Of a stretch of DNA of 64,000 nucleotides, positions 44,705 through 54,343 are shown piece by piece (position 1 is the stretch's first letter; each line of letters opens with the position of its first letter). The DNA comes from CAWAPS01 sp963783945 (GTDB lineage: Bacteria > Actinomycetota > Acidimicrobiia > Acidimicrobiales > Palsa-688), in assembly GCA_963783945.1 (NCBI GenBank), contig CAWAPS010000019.1, positions 248,001 to 312,000 of the forward strand, in the 5' to 3' direction. The notes under the pieces were generated by a model. That model saw only the letters and a program-made list of their open reading frames with translations. It had not been told where the DNA came from and did not search any database. The position numbers and the translations under genes are program-made.

Positions 44705-45841
44705 TCAGGTTGGGCTGAGCCCGAACGCCCGCATGGCGTTGCCGGCCAGCACGTCGTGCTTGCGCTCGGAGGCCATGCCATCGGTCAACTTGGCGATGTA
44801 CTCCTTGCTCTTCGGCCACAAGGTCGCGCTGTGGGGGTAGTCGGAGGACCACATGATCGAGCGGCCCAGGATGTCGTCGTGTTTGGCCAGCTCGAAGCCG
44901 ACGAAGTCGTCGAGCGCGGTGACGAATACGTTGGTGCCGACGAAGGCCGACGGGTTCTGATGAATCGGCGGGTTGGCCCAGTGCCGCTGGCGTTCGTACT
45001 CCTGCTCCATCATCTGCAACCAGAATGGCACCCAGCCGGCGTTCACCTCGGCGTCCACGAAGCGCAACTGCGGATGTCGCTCGAAGACGCCGGTGAAGAT
45101 CATGCGAGTCAACGGCGCTATACCTGAGAAGAAGCGCTCCACGATGCCGGCGATATTGAGGCCCGGGGCATCCTTGGGCATCACGGCGCCCAGCCGGGCC
45201 TGGGTCTGAGGCACTTTGCCGCCCATGGTGCGGTGAATGGTGGCGGCCACCTTTGCGCCGGCGAGCAGGCGCCAGAGCGGGTCGTAAACGGCGTCGTAGT
45301 ACTCGCGCTCAGCGAAGTAAGGGAGGAAGATGCCACGAGCCCCCTTGCCGATGACCCGCTCGGTCTCTGTGAGCATCACCTGCTCGCCGTCATCGACCGG
45401 AATTATGGGCAGAGCGAGCAGACGGTCGCGGTCGGCACCGCAGAAGTCGTCGAGCAGCCAGTCGTTGTAAGCCCGGACGCAGGCAAGACCGAACGCCCGG
45501 TCCTCGATCACCAACCCCTCCAACGAGGCCATCGGATAGATCGTCGCCGCGTCGACGCCGTCGACATCCATGTCCTTCAGGTGGGCCACCCCCGAGTAGT
45601 TGCCCTCGAGGATCTCATCGAAGGTCAGGCCGCTTTCCTTGAAGTCCTCAAACGGACGACCGGCTACGGCGTTGAGCCCGAAAGTCATCCTGGGGGGACG
45701 GCCGTCGAAGCTCCACCCGTCCCCGCCGTCCTCACCCCGCAGAATACGGGGTTGGCGATGGCGAAACTCTGGGGGCAGCCGGTCGAACGTGTCGGGCGCT
45801 TCGATTATGTGGTCGTCCGTGGATATAACCCGGTATTCCAC
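44705..45841 (-). CDS. Amidohydrolase-family protein, paralogue of 49555-50682
   Basis: A 378-residue PF04909-like enzyme. The N-terminal motif is VISTDDHIIEAPDTF, followed by the GWSFDGRPPRMTFGL block, IHRTMGGKVP in the centre and IMWSSDYPHSATLWP at the C-terminal metal site. I chose GTG 45841, preceded by GGAGGAG; this start aligns with that of the paralogue at 50682. The longer frame to 46021 lacks similarity. Related actinobacterial proteins occur in aromatic and terpenoid catabolic regions, but the reaction is mostly untested. It lies between the enoyl-CoA hydratase and an F420 oxidoreductase on the same strand. Confidence 0.85.
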   Translation of the reverse strand: MEYRVISTDDHIIEAPDTFDRLPPEFRHRQPRILRGEDGGDGWSFDGRPPRMTFGLNAVAGRPFEDFKESGLTFDEILEGNYSGVAHLKDMDVDGVDAATIYPMASLEGLVIEDRAFGLACVRAYNDWLLDDFCGADRDRLLALPIIPVDDGEQVMLTETERVIGKGARGIFLPYFAEREYYDAVYDPLWRLLAGAKVAATIHRTMGGKVPQTQARLGAVMPKDAPGLNIAGIVERFFSGIAPLTRMIFTGVFERHPQLRFVDAEVNAGWVPFWLQMMEQEYERQRHWANPPIHQNPSAFVGTNVFVTALDDFVGFELAKHDDILGRSIMWSSDYPHSATLWPKSKEYIAKLTDGMASERKHDVLAGNAMRAFGLSPT

Positions 45842-45984
45842 CTGCGCTCCTCCTGCGGCTAGACGGGGCGACGAGCACCTCCACGGAGGGCTCGACGCCG
45901 CGGGAAATCCGTCCTGTTTGGTCTCCGAAGCATAGCGCCCACCGCGACGCCGTCTTCGTTGGCTCGCCGGGCTCCCCGGGGTGC

Positions 45985-46920
45985 TCAGCGGAAAAGGGGC
46001 ATTACCGTCTCCGCCCCCCACGCCAGGCGTTCGAGATACTCCGATAGTGAAGTCTCGTCCGGGCCGGGATAAGGAATACCCGACCAGGTAACGCCCATAT
46101 CCCGGAGTGAGCCGATGGCGTCGATCACCTCCTGGGCGCTCGAGAACCGGTCGAACGGTTCGTCGGAGGTCAGAGCGTGATTGTCTTCACGGATCCGAAT
46201 GGGCGATGGGGGAAACCAGACGTCGACCTCCCCCCGCTCGCCATACCCTGGCATTTGCCGGAGCTCGTCGAGGCGGCCCGGAAGCTCCTCCGGAGTCACC
46301 AACCATGGCATCCAGCCCGTGCCGTAACGAGCCACCCGCCGCAGGGCAGCACTGGAGTTGCCACCGAACCATATCGGCGGGTACGGCCGTTGCACCGGTT
46401 TTGGCTCGAACCGGATGCCGTCGAACTGCACGAATTCGCCCAGGTACGAAGGAGCCTCCTCGGTCCAGAGGGCCACCATGGCCTCTACGTACTCGTCGGT
46501 TATGCGGCCCCGGCGATGAAAAGGCACCCCGAGCGACTTGAACTCGTTCTCGGCATGGCCCACGCCGAATGTCAGCATGACCCGGCCTCCCGACATGACG
46601 TCGAGGGTCGCCACGGTCTTGGCCAGCACGATCGGATTGTGGTACGGGAGAACGATCAGGCACGAGTTCACCTGGACGCGGGTGGTGGCTCCGGCGACGA
46701 ACGACATCGCGGTCGGAGCGCTGGGCCAGTACGCCCCCATCGCCGGAGCCAGATCGTCGGGCATGACGATGTGTTCGGGAATGTTGATGGAGTCGTAGCC
46801 GAGTTCTTCGGACCGGCGGGCGATCTGCTGGAAATCAGCAGAGGTCAACTCCATGGCCCATTCGGGCGAGTAGCCGGGCGGATAGCGGGTGAGGCCAGGC
46901 ATGCCAGTGGAGAAGCGCAT
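45985..46920 (-). CDS. LLM-class F420-dependent oxidoreductase
   Basis: A 311-residue luciferase-like protein. Key segments are SINIPEHIVMPDDL, TLDVMSGGRVMLTFGVGHAENEF and YPPIWFGGNSSAALRRVARYGTGW. The ATG at 46920 starts the conserved part (MRFSTGMPGLTRYPP); the open frame to 47094 runs through the divergent promoter region of the MFS gene and is not family-like. It probably uses F420 as hydride carrier. It is upstream of and co-directional with an amidohydrolase. Confidence 0.85.
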   Translation of the reverse strand: MRFSTGMPGLTRYPPGYSPEWAMELTSADFQQIARRSEELGYDSINIPEHIVMPDDLAPAMGAYWPSAPTAMSFVAGATTRVQVNSCLIVLPYHNPIVLAKTVATLDVMSGGRVMLTFGVGHAENEFKSLGVPFHRRGRITDEYVEAMVALWTEEAPSYLGEFVQFDGIRFEPKPVQRPYPPIWFGGNSSAALRRVARYGTGWMPWLVTPEELPGRLDELRQMPGYGERGEVDVWFPPSPIRIREDNHALTSDEPFDRFSSAQEVIDAIGSLRDMGVTWSGIPYPGPDETSLSEYLERLAWGAETVMPLFR

Positions 46921-47044
46921 GGGCCAAAGGGTATTGCCGGTCCAGGACCCGCTCAAGCGGGGCTCCGGCCCCGGCAAGCGGTTCGGCGTCGGGACGAGTG
47001 AAGCCGGAGGCGCCAGGTTCCCGCCTGGAATCGGCGAAAGACTC

Positions 47045-47073
47045 TTGACAGCAGAAGGTTTGGCATCTAGTTT
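47045..47073 (+). promoter_or_regulatory. Strong sigma70-type promoter for the MFS-MarR operon
   Basis: TTGACA (47045-47050) and TAGTTT (47068-47073) are separated by exactly 17 bp. The -35 box matches consensus. The TTG start of the exporter is 42 nt downstream. This is one of the best promoter matches in the window. Confidence 0.6.
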
Positions 47074-47077
47074 GTCT

Positions 47078-47098
47078 CTAAAACATTTAGGCACCTAA
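47078..47098. promoter_or_regulatory. Overlapping palindromic operators (MarR-type candidate)
   Basis: CTAAA-ACA-TTTAG (47078-47090) overlaps TTAGG-CA-CCTAA (47087-47098). Both palindromes lie just after the -10 box, where a repressor would block transcription. A MarR-family gene closes the operon, and such regulators bind palindromes of this kind at their own promoters. Confidence 0.55.
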
Positions 47099-47114
47099 GT
47101 AGGACATCCACCTC

Positions 47115-48608
47115 TTGTCGAGCCTGCAACCCACCGACAACCGACCCTTCGCGCTGGATTCGCACACCCGGCGGATCGCCATTGTCGTCGTGCTCAGCAT
47201 GATCATGTCGGTGCTCGATACGACCATCGTGAACGTGGCGGTCGAGAGCCTGTCGCGGGACCTGCACGCTCCGCTCAACCAAATCCAGTGGGTCGTGTCC
47301 GCCTATCTGCTCGCTCTCGCTGCGGTAATCCCCTTCTCCGGGTGGGCGGTCCGGCGATACGGGGCCTTTCGCGTATACATGTGGGGCCTTGTGCTGTTCA
47401 CCATCGGCTCAGCCCTGTGCGGCCTAGCGAGAACGGCCGACGAGCTCATCGCCTTCCGCGTCCTGCAGGGCCTCGGCGGCGGCATGCTCGCCCCGACGGG
47501 ACTGACGATCCTGGTCAACTCCACCGATCGCGAGGGCCTGCCCAAGCTGATGAGCGTGATCGGGGTGGTTCTCGTCCTGGCCCCCGTCTTCGGTCCGACG
47601 TTCGGCGGGTTCCTCTTGCAGAGCGTCAGCTGGCACGCCATCTTCCTGGTCAACGTCCCGATCGGCGTCGTCACGGGAGTGCTCGCCGTCCGCATGCTGC
47701 CCAGGGACAGACCGGACAAGGGCGCCGCCGGCCGGCTGGACTGGGTGGGGCTGTTGCTCGCCGCTCTCGGGACGGTGGGCATCACCTACGGGCTCGCGCA
47801 GAGCGCCACGGCCGGGAGCTTCACGTCCCCCTCGGTCATCTTCCCGACCATCGTCGGGGCCGTGCTCGTGGTGCTGTTCGTCCTGCGCGCCCGGCGAATC
47901 AAGAACCCCCTCCTGGATCTTCGGCTCTACTCGATCCGGGCCTACAGCTCCGCTACCGTGGTCATGTTCTGCATGGGGGGCGCGCTGTTCGGCGCCATGG
48001 TCCTGCTGCCGCTGTATTTCCAGATCGGCCGGGGCGAGGACGCCATCCATACCGGTCTCATGCTCATCCCCCAGGGCCTTGGGGCCTCCGTGGGCATGTA
48101 CGCCTCGGCTCCGGCGACCCGCCGGTACGGGGCCGGCCTGACCTCGCTCTTCGGGGTTTCCATCGTCGCCGCAGCCACCCTGCCCTACCTCTTCGTCCAC
48201 GCCACCACGCCCTATGCCGTGCTGGCCGCCGCCATGGTGGTACGGGGCGTGGGCGTGGGCTTCGCAATGATGCCGGCGATGACCGCGGCCTTCTCCCCCC
48301 TGAGCCACGATCAGGTCCACGACGCCAGCCCCCAGCTAAACGTGATACAGCGGGTGGGGGGCTCCCTCGGCACCGCGGTGATCGCCGTGGTTTTGCAGAC
48401 CAAGCTCGCTGCGCTATCGGCGCACGGCCGGGTGGCCACTCCTGGCGCGATCGCCCAGGCCTTCGACGAGACTTACCGGTGGGTGGTCCTCATGCTGTTT
48501 GTCGCTCTCATTCCGGCGACGGTCCTGTGGCGGGTCGAACGTCGGCTCCGGGTGGAAGGACAAGAGGGCGAGACCTCCGATGAGTCCCTGGTGGAAGCCC
48601 TCCTGTGA
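47115..48608 (+). CDS. MFS exporter, DHA2 (EmrB/QacA) type
   Basis: A 497-residue membrane protein with about 14 predicted helices. Hallmarks are MIMSVLDTTIVNVAVESLSRDL (helix 1 motif, with the acidic residue), RVLQGLGGGMLAPTGLTI and the drug:H+ antiporter motif C-like SWHAIFLVNVPIGVV. It probably exports a toxic or amphipathic compound using the proton gradient. The start is TTG 47115 with AGGA 10 nt upstream. The end overlaps the MarR gene by 4 nt (GTGA). It is preceded by a strong promoter and palindromes. Confidence 0.9.
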   Translation: MSSLQPTDNRPFALDSHTRRIAIVVVLSMIMSVLDTTIVNVAVESLSRDLHAPLNQIQWVVSAYLLALAAVIPFSGWAVRRYGAFRVYMWGLVLFTIGSALCGLARTADELIAFRVLQGLGGGMLAPTGLTILVNSTDREGLPKLMSVIGVVLVLAPVFGPTFGGFLLQSVSWHAIFLVNVPIGVVTGVLAVRMLPRDRPDKGAAGRLDWVGLLLAALGTVGITYGLAQSATAGSFTSPSVIFPTIVGAVLVVLFVLRARRIKNPLLDLRLYSIRAYSSATVVMFCMGGALFGAMVLLPLYFQIGRGEDAIHTGLMLIPQGLGASVGMYASAPATRRYGAGLTSLFGVSIVAAATLPYLFVHATTPYAVLAAAMVVRGVGVGFAMMPAMTAAFSPLSHDQVHDASPQLNVIQRVGGSLGTAVIAVVLQTKLAALSAHGRVATPGAIAQAFDETYRWVVLMLFVALIPATVLWRVERRLRVEGQEGETSDESLVEALL

Positions 48609-49067
48609 CGACCGTTGACCCCCTGGCCGACAGCGCCACGACGACCCTCGAGCAAGTACGGCTCGCCATGGGTGAGCTGTTCGGCGCCGAGCGACGCCTG
48701 CGGGGGCGCGAGCAGCAACAGCCCCGCGGTCTGACCCACTCTCAGCTCGCGCGCCCTCATGGTCCTGGCGGAATCGGTCGAGGTGACCGCAGGCGAACTG
48801 GCGAAGAGCGCCGACCTCAATCCCGCGAGTGTGACAGCCATGCTCGACCAGCTCGAAGCCAACGGCATCGTCGAGCGGCGCCGCGACGCCCAGGACCGGC
48901 GGGTCTGCCTGGTTTCGCTCACCGGCGCGGGCCGGGCCATCGTCGAGGAGAAGCGAGCCCGGTGGCAAGCGCTATGGGATGCTCAGCTCGGAGACCTGTC
49001 GGAGCAGGAGCTGGTGGCCGCCCTCCGGGTGATGCGGACCATGACCCGGCTGCTCGAAGGCCTCTAG
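48605..49067 (+). pseudogene. MarR-family regulator with a one-base frameshift
   Basis: Two frames together encode one MarR protein. Frame one (GTG 48605) gives MTTVDPLADSATTTLEQVRL through GLTHSQLA. After about nt 48746-48752 the next frame continues with ALMVLAESVEVTAGELAKSA, NPASVTAMLDQLEANGIVER (recognition helix and wing start) and ends LLEGL. The total, 463 nt, is one more than 154 codons, so one extra base in the CTCGCGCGCC run explains it. It follows the exporter with a 4-nt overlap and is the natural repressor of the operon. If the base is real, repression may be lost or a short 102-residue protein made from the internal ATG at 48759. A sequencing error is the main alternative. Confidence 0.8.
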
Positions 49068-49094
49068 ATCGGCGGCCAGGCAGCGCGAACCGGG

Positions 49095-49514
49095 TTAGCC
49101 GCGTTCCTCCGGGGAGGGCTCCAGGCCAATAGCGGTGTAGGCGAACGTCACGCCTTCGTCTCCGGTCTCCCAGCCGTGCAACACCCCGAGGCAGACCAGA
49201 CAATCATGTGCCTCCAGTCGAACCGTCTCGGTTTCGAGAACGACGTCGACTGCCCCTGACAGCACCACGTTGTAGCTCAACAGATCAGTCCGGTGTACAT
49301 CTCGGACGGTGTGGGGGGGGATGTGGTTGAGGCCCCAAGAGGTGTTACCTGGCGCGCAGCCCCCGGCCATCTTCAAACCGGAGGCCGGGCGGTCGACCTT
49401 TGGTGGACTCTCGGTTGTCCTCCACAGCGATGCGGACTCTCCTTCCGGGAGCGTCGTACGCTGGGTGACTCCCGAACGATTGTCGGCCGTGACACCGGCG
49501 ACGATCAGCTGCAT
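49095..49514 (-). CDS. Cupin-domain protein
   Basis: The 139-residue protein carries a cupin fold. Motif 1 is HRTDLLSYNVVLSGAVDVVL and motif 2 LEAHDCLVCLGVLHGWE, so the usual glutamine or glutamate ligand positions are partly replaced. It resembles the cupin at 53731-54159 in length and arrangement. It is next to, and in the direction of, an amidohydrolase, as is the cupin at 35899. The gene is convergent with the MarR gene. Role unknown; an isomerase, dioxygenase or ligand-binding function is possible. Confidence 0.78.
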   Translation of the reverse strand: MQLIVAGVTADNRSGVTQRTTLPEGESASLWRTTESPPKVDRPASGLKMAGGCAPGNTSWGLNHIPPHTVRDVHRTDLLSYNVVLSGAVDVVLETETVRLEAHDCLVCLGVLHGWETGDEGVTFAYTAIGLEPSPEERG

Positions 49515-49554
49515 GATGTGTGCTCCGATCAGGACTCTGCGCCGGTGGGCGTTC

Positions 49555-50682
49555 TTAGTTCAACGAGTAGGCGCGTAGCGCGTTTCCGGCGAGGATGGCC
49601 TGCCTGGTCTCCTCGCTCATTCCCTCCATCATCCTGGCAATATATTCTCGGCTTCGAGGCCACAGGGTGGTCGAGTGGGGATAGTCAGTCGAGAACATCG
49701 TCGTCCTGGCCAGGACCGGATCCTCTTTGGCCAGCCGGCAGCCGACGAAGTCATCGAGCATGGTGACGAACACGTTGTTGCCCAGGTAGGAGCTCGGTTG
49801 TGATTGGAAGGGGAGGTTGGCCCAGTACTGCATCCTTTCGAACTCCTGGTCCATCTGCTGGGCCAGGGCCGGCACCCAGCTGCAATTGACCTCGGCGGCG
49901 ATGAAGACGAGCCCGGGGAAACGATCGAAGACGCCGGTGAAGATCAGATTGCTGATCGGGTTGATGGCGGAGAAGAAGCGCTGAACCGTCCCGACCACGT
50001 TGAGGCCCGGTGCCGCGTCGGGCTGGGCCAGGGGTCGCTCCTTGGTGCTCACCCCGCTGCGATGGATCGTGACCGGCACATGGCTATCGACCGCCAGCTT
50101 CCAGACCGGGTCGTACTGAGGGTCGTGATAAGCGACGTCCGGCAGGGGAAGATAGAGCGCCTTGGCCCCCTTGGCGAGCACCCGTTCGGCCTCGGCGAGC
50201 AGTAAGGGAATCCCGTCGTTGACCGGCATGAACGGAAGCGACCAAAGTCGCTCCGGGTCGGCGGAGCAGAAGTCGTCGATCAGCCAGTCGTTATAGGCCT
50301 GTACGCAGGCCACGGCCAGCTCACGATCGTGGAGGATCATGTACGCGCCCGCCACCGCTGCGGGATAGATCGTGGCGGCATCGACGCCGTCGAGCTGGTT
50401 GTCCTTGATGGCGGCGGCGCCGTCGTAGTTGCCCGCTGGGAGTTCTTCCCACTTGATGCCGCTGGCTCTGTACTCCTTGTAGTCCTGCTTGGTGATGGCC
50501 CCGGTCGCGCCGAGCCCGAGCGTGGTCTTGGGCGGCTTGCCGTCGAAGCTCCAACCATCTCCACCGTCAGGTCCGCGCATCATCCTCGGTGCCTTCTCCT
50601 TGAGGTGAGCAGGAACCCGGTCGATGTACGTCCCGGGCGGCTCGTTGATGTGGTTATCAGTGGAGATCACCGAATACTGCAT
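49555..50682 (-). CDS. Amidohydrolase-family protein, paralogue of 44705-45841
   Basis: A 375-residue enzyme that aligns end to end with the one at 44705. It opens VISTDNHINEPPGTYIDR, contains GWSFDGKPPKTTLGLG and IHRSGVSTKERP, and closes with MFSTDYPHSTTLWPRS at the C-terminal metal site. About half of the aligned residues appear identical by eye. The ATG 50682 is well placed. Together with the cupin downstream it forms a two-gene unit that is divergent from the GMC oxidoreductase gene, with 289 nt of control region between. Reaction unknown. Confidence 0.86.
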   Translation of the reverse strand: MQYSVISTDNHINEPPGTYIDRVPAHLKEKAPRMMRGPDGGDGWSFDGKPPKTTLGLGATGAITKQDYKEYRASGIKWEELPAGNYDGAAAIKDNQLDGVDAATIYPAAVAGAYMILHDRELAVACVQAYNDWLIDDFCSADPERLWSLPFMPVNDGIPLLLAEAERVLAKGAKALYLPLPDVAYHDPQYDPVWKLAVDSHVPVTIHRSGVSTKERPLAQPDAAPGLNVVGTVQRFFSAINPISNLIFTGVFDRFPGLVFIAAEVNCSWVPALAQQMDQEFERMQYWANLPFQSQPSSYLGNNVFVTMLDDFVGCRLAKEDPVLARTTMFSTDYPHSTTLWPRSREYIARMMEGMSEETRQAILAGNALRAYSLN

Positions 50683-50971
50683 GTGTACCTTTCCCTACCA
50701 CTCGTGGCTCGTAAATGTCTGATCTGGCCGCCAGTCGCCGCCAGCACGTACGCAACTCCTGAACTCTTACCCCTGGGTGCTGCGGTTGGAGCCAGTTATT
50801 GTGGAATCTATGATCATTGTGGCAGCATGCCTGCGGTTGCGTCAACGGCGTCGGGCCCGCGCCGGGATCGCTCGAGCTGTCGGATCTCAACGACCTGACA
50901 AAGTCGATGTGAAGCACCCGTCACGGCGGATCAAGGGCGCCGACAACTCCAGTCGGACAGGGGATTAATTT

Positions 50972-52606
50972 ATGAGTTACGACTACATAGTTGTGGGCGG
51001 AGGGTCGGCCGGCTGCGTACTGGCCAACCGCTTGAGCGCCGACCGCAGTCACCGCGTCCTCCTCCTGGAGGCCGGCGGCTGGGATTGGCACCCGTACATC
51101 CACGTTCCGGGGCTCACCATGCGGGCGTGTCTCCTGCCGGGCATCATGTGGGATTACCAGGCCGAACCCGATCCATCACGTAGCGGGGCCACGGCACCGT
51201 GGATGGCCGGGCGGGTGCTGGGTGGGGGCAGCTCGGTGAACGGTGTCGTCTGGGTCCGCGGTCATCCTGGCGACTTCGATCGCTGGGCTGACCTCGGGTG
51301 CGAGGGATGGGACTGGGAAGGCGTAAAGCCATATTTCCTCCGCACCGAGAGCTTCGAGCGACGCGACCCGTATCGGGGCTCCGACGGACCGGTCCAGGTC
51401 GCCATGGTGCGGGCCCAGCACGAGATCACCGACGCATTCGTCGCCGCCGCCCATGCCGCCGGCCACGCGTACCTTCACGACTACAACGGTGAGCGTCAGG
51501 AGGGCGTCGGATACGGACAGACCAACGTGCGCCGGGGCTTCCGGCACTCGGCGGCCCGCGCCTACCTCGGTTCGTCCTGGCGTCGTCCCAATCTCAAGGT
51601 CGTGACGGACACGTACGTCGAGCGGATCCGGATCGAAGGCGGCCGCGCCGTCGGCGTCGAGTACACGCGACGGGGCAAAACCGCGGTGGCCGATGCGGCG
51701 CAGGAGGTCATCGTGAGTGCCGGAGCCATTGCATCGCCGAAGATACTGATGCTCTCCGGTGTGGGCCCCGCAGATCATCTGCGCGCTCATGGCATCGACG
51801 TCGTGACGGACAGTCCGGGGGTCGGGCACAACCTCCAGGAGCACCCCGTCGTCTCCATGTTGTGGAACGTAGATGTTCCCACGTTCGGCATGGATTTTCA
51901 CGCCAAGGGGATCGCCCAGCACGGATTCGAATTCGCCAAGGGGCGCGGTCCCGCAGCCGCCGGAATCTTTCACACGTTGATGTTCAGCAAACTTGATGCC
52001 GCCAGCAGTCGAACCGAGATCGAAGCCGGATTCACACCGGCGGGGATGGTCGGGGCGGACGCCGGTGACACTACGGCAGAGACACTATCGAGCGCCGGCA
52101 CTCACGATGTCACGAAGATGGAGCTTCTCGATCGGCCCACGATCACGGTCTACATCAGCCTTCTCCATCCCCGAACGCGCGGGAGAATCGAGCTCCGTTC
52201 GGCCCAGCCGTCCGATCGACCGGTCGTCCGCCACGAGCTGTTCGCCGACGAGCGCGATCTCTGGGACCTCGTTGGCGGGTGCCGTCAGGTCAGGGCCATC
52301 TTCGAGACCTCCCCGCTTCGCGACCACGTGACCGGCGAAGCCCTCCCGGGGATCCGGGTGAAAACCGACGAGGAGTGGGAAGCGTTCCTCCGGGCCGGAA
52401 ACTCCTGGGGGGCCCAGCACCCGTCGGGCACCTGCAAGATGGGCACCGACCCCGAAGCCGTGGTCGACCCCCAACTCCGGGTTCGAGGCGTCGACGGCCT
52501 TCGCGTGGTGGACGCCTCCGTCATGCCGGAGGTAACCAGTGGCAACACCAACGCACCGACCATCATGATCGGAGAAAAAGCCGCCGACATGATTCTCAGC
52601 TCCTGA
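50972..52606 (+). CDS. GMC-family FAD oxidoreductase (choline dehydrogenase-like)
   Basis: A 544-residue flavoenzyme. The FAD-binding N-terminus is YDYIVVGGGSAGCVLANRLS. The GMC signature region is GRVLGGGSSVNGVVWVRG and the second signature GAIASPKILMLSGVGPADHL. The active-site pair is His483 in HPSGTCKMG and Asn525 in SGNTNAPTIM. It oxidises a primary or secondary alcohol, passing electrons to oxygen or a carrier. ATG 50972 follows AGGGGA. It is divergent from an amidohydrolase-cupin pair and upstream of an SDR on the same strand. Confidence 0.92.
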   Translation: MSYDYIVVGGGSAGCVLANRLSADRSHRVLLLEAGGWDWHPYIHVPGLTMRACLLPGIMWDYQAEPDPSRSGATAPWMAGRVLGGGSSVNGVVWVRGHPGDFDRWADLGCEGWDWEGVKPYFLRTESFERRDPYRGSDGPVQVAMVRAQHEITDAFVAAAHAAGHAYLHDYNGERQEGVGYGQTNVRRGFRHSAARAYLGSSWRRPNLKVVTDTYVERIRIEGGRAVGVEYTRRGKTAVADAAQEVIVSAGAIASPKILMLSGVGPADHLRAHGIDVVTDSPGVGHNLQEHPVVSMLWNVDVPTFGMDFHAKGIAQHGFEFAKGRGPAAAGIFHTLMFSKLDAASSRTEIEAGFTPAGMVGADAGDTTAETLSSAGTHDVTKMELLDRPTITVYISLLHPRTRGRIELRSAQPSDRPVVRHELFADERDLWDLVGGCRQVRAIFETSPLRDHVTGEALPGIRVKTDEEWEAFLRAGNSWGAQHPSGTCKMGTDPEAVVDPQLRVRGVDGLRVVDASVMPEVTSGNTNAPTIMIGEKAADMILSS

Positions 52607-52722
52607 CTGACCGGGCCGGACACAGTCATGTCAGCGGTTTCGAATTGCAGACCCTGGGGCCCAGGAGGGCAGAAAAGCGTCGTCTAGCGTAGGCGCAGGG
52701 ACTAGCAGCGATTGGGGGTTCA

Positions 52723-53688
52723 GTGGACTCGTTTGCGGGCAGACTAGCGGTGGTAACCGGTGGAGGCAGCGGAATGGGCCGCGAGCTGGTGCGGCAGCTC
52801 AGCGCCGAGGGATGTTCGGTGGCGACTTGCGACATCAACGCTGAGGCGGTCAACGAAACGGCGCGCCAGGCACTAAAAGACGCTCCGGACGGGACCCGCG
52901 TCACCGCCCATGTCTGTGACGTCTCGGACGAGGAGCAAGTCCTGGCCTTCCGGGATGAGGTCACGAGCCGGCACGACTCCGACCACATCAACCTGTTGTT
53001 CAACAACGCCGGGGTTGGCTTCGGCGGCGGCAGTTTCGTCGCCGGTGACCGAGCCGAGTGGGAACGGACCTTCGGGATTTGCTGGTCGGGCGTCTACAAC
53101 TGCTGCCGGGCCTTCGTGCCGTTGCTGGTCGCTAGCGATGCCGGCTATCTCGTCAACACCAGCAGCGTAAATGGGTTCATGGCGTCGATGGGCCCCGGGA
53201 GGCCGCATTCGGCCTACAGCACCGCCAAGTTCGCGGTGAAGGGCTTCACCGAATCACTCATCGACGACTTCGCGGCGAACGCCCCTCACGTCAAAGTCGC
53301 GGTGGTGATGCCCGGCCATGTCGGCACCGACATCGTGGCCAACGGCCGGGTCATTCACCGGCAACCCGATCCGACCGAGATGAACGATACCCAGCTCCAA
53401 GCGCTACGCGCCGAGCTGGCGCAATGGGGGGTGCCCACGGCGGAGATGTCGGCCACCCAATTGGGAGATCACCTGAAGACGATGGCTGACGGGTTTCGGG
53501 ACAACGCACCGGTGTCTGCGGCCGAAGCCAGCAGGATAATCCTCGACGGAGTGCGGACCGGGCGGTGGCGAATCCTGGTTGGAGACGACGCCCGAGCGGT
53601 AGACCAAGAAGTGCGGGCCAACCCCGAGCTGACCTATGACGGCCTCATCGTCCAACGGATAGGCAAAGCAACCGGCTCGAACTCCTGA
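52723..53688 (+). CDS. Short-chain dehydrogenase/reductase
   Basis: A 321-residue classical-type SDR. The cofactor motif is VVTGGGSGMGRELVRQL, the NAG motif LLFNNAGVGFGG, catalytic Ser in LVNTSSVNG and the Tyr-Lys pair in YSTAKFAVKG. It is longer than a standard SDR (about 250 residues) because of a C-terminal extension after PGHVGTDIVANGR. The GTG start at 52723 is preceded by a G-rich stretch. It follows the GMC gene by 116 nt. Likely acts on a hydroxy or oxo intermediate of the local pathway. Confidence 0.88.
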   Translation: MDSFAGRLAVVTGGGSGMGRELVRQLSAEGCSVATCDINAEAVNETARQALKDAPDGTRVTAHVCDVSDEEQVLAFRDEVTSRHDSDHINLLFNNAGVGFGGGSFVAGDRAEWERTFGICWSGVYNCCRAFVPLLVASDAGYLVNTSSVNGFMASMGPGRPHSAYSTAKFAVKGFTESLIDDFAANAPHVKVAVVMPGHVGTDIVANGRVIHRQPDPTEMNDTQLQALRAELAQWGVPTAEMSATQLGDHLKTMADGFRDNAPVSAAEASRIILDGVRTGRWRILVGDDARAVDQEVRANPELTYDGLIVQRIGKATGSNS

Positions 53689-53730
53689 GCACGATCGCGC
53701 CGCGGGCAGAGGTACTTCTGTGAACCGGTT

Positions 53731-54159
53731 TTAACCGGCCGGCGGCGTCCCGGTCACGACACTACTGATCCGGCATCCTTGGGGACCGGCCTGCCACCCG
53801 TGATCGACGCCGTTGAGGACGAGGAAGTCACCCGGACCGAGCGGATGTACGCCGTCGTCAAGAGTGAGGTCTACGCTCCCCTCGAAGACGAAGACGAAAT
53901 CCAGGCTTTCGGTGTGGTGCAGCGGAGCGCCGCCCCCTGGAGGGAACTCGAGGGCCAGCCAGCGCACGATGCCGGGCGGCAAGGCCATATCGACGTGCAT
54001 GGCGGGCCCGGGCAGACCGGGAGGCGGTGGGGAGGTCGGGGTGGCGCAGACAACGGTGTTGGCGATCGGACTGCCGCTGGAGTGATCGAAGCTCACCTGG
54101 ATCTCTTCGATCACACATGAACGTCCCTGATCGTCAACGCCTGTGATTAGCGACCGCAT
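53731..54159 (-). CDS. Cupin-domain protein
   Basis: A 142-residue protein with a conserved cupin fold. Motif 1 reads PPGGGAPLHHTESLDFVFVFEG (two His and one Glu as candidate metal ligands) and motif 2 LGPGDFLVLNGVDHGWQ (His). Both motifs are complete, unlike in the other two cupins. The tail of such proteins often binds small acids. It is convergent with the SDR gene and divergent from the EthD-like gene. Function unknown. Confidence 0.8.
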   Translation of the reverse strand: MRSLITGVDDQGRSCVIEEIQVSFDHSSGSPIANTVVCATPTSPPPPGLPGPAMHVDMALPPGIVRWLALEFPPGGGAPLHHTESLDFVFVFEGSVDLTLDDGVHPLGPGDFLVLNGVDHGWQAGPQGCRISSVVTGTPPAG

Positions 54160-54343
54160 TCTGTCCTACCGGCGAGCCCAAATTGATGGCGGTCGGATCA
54201 TCTCGGCGACTGTATACCGTGGCGTCATCGTCGTCCAGGTTCACACCTGATGGGCAAACCGGCTGCTCGCCCTTGGTCTGACCCCGACCGCCGAGCTGGC
54301 GGGACAGCAACTACCATCAGCTCAGGGCCATGGAGGTGTTGTG

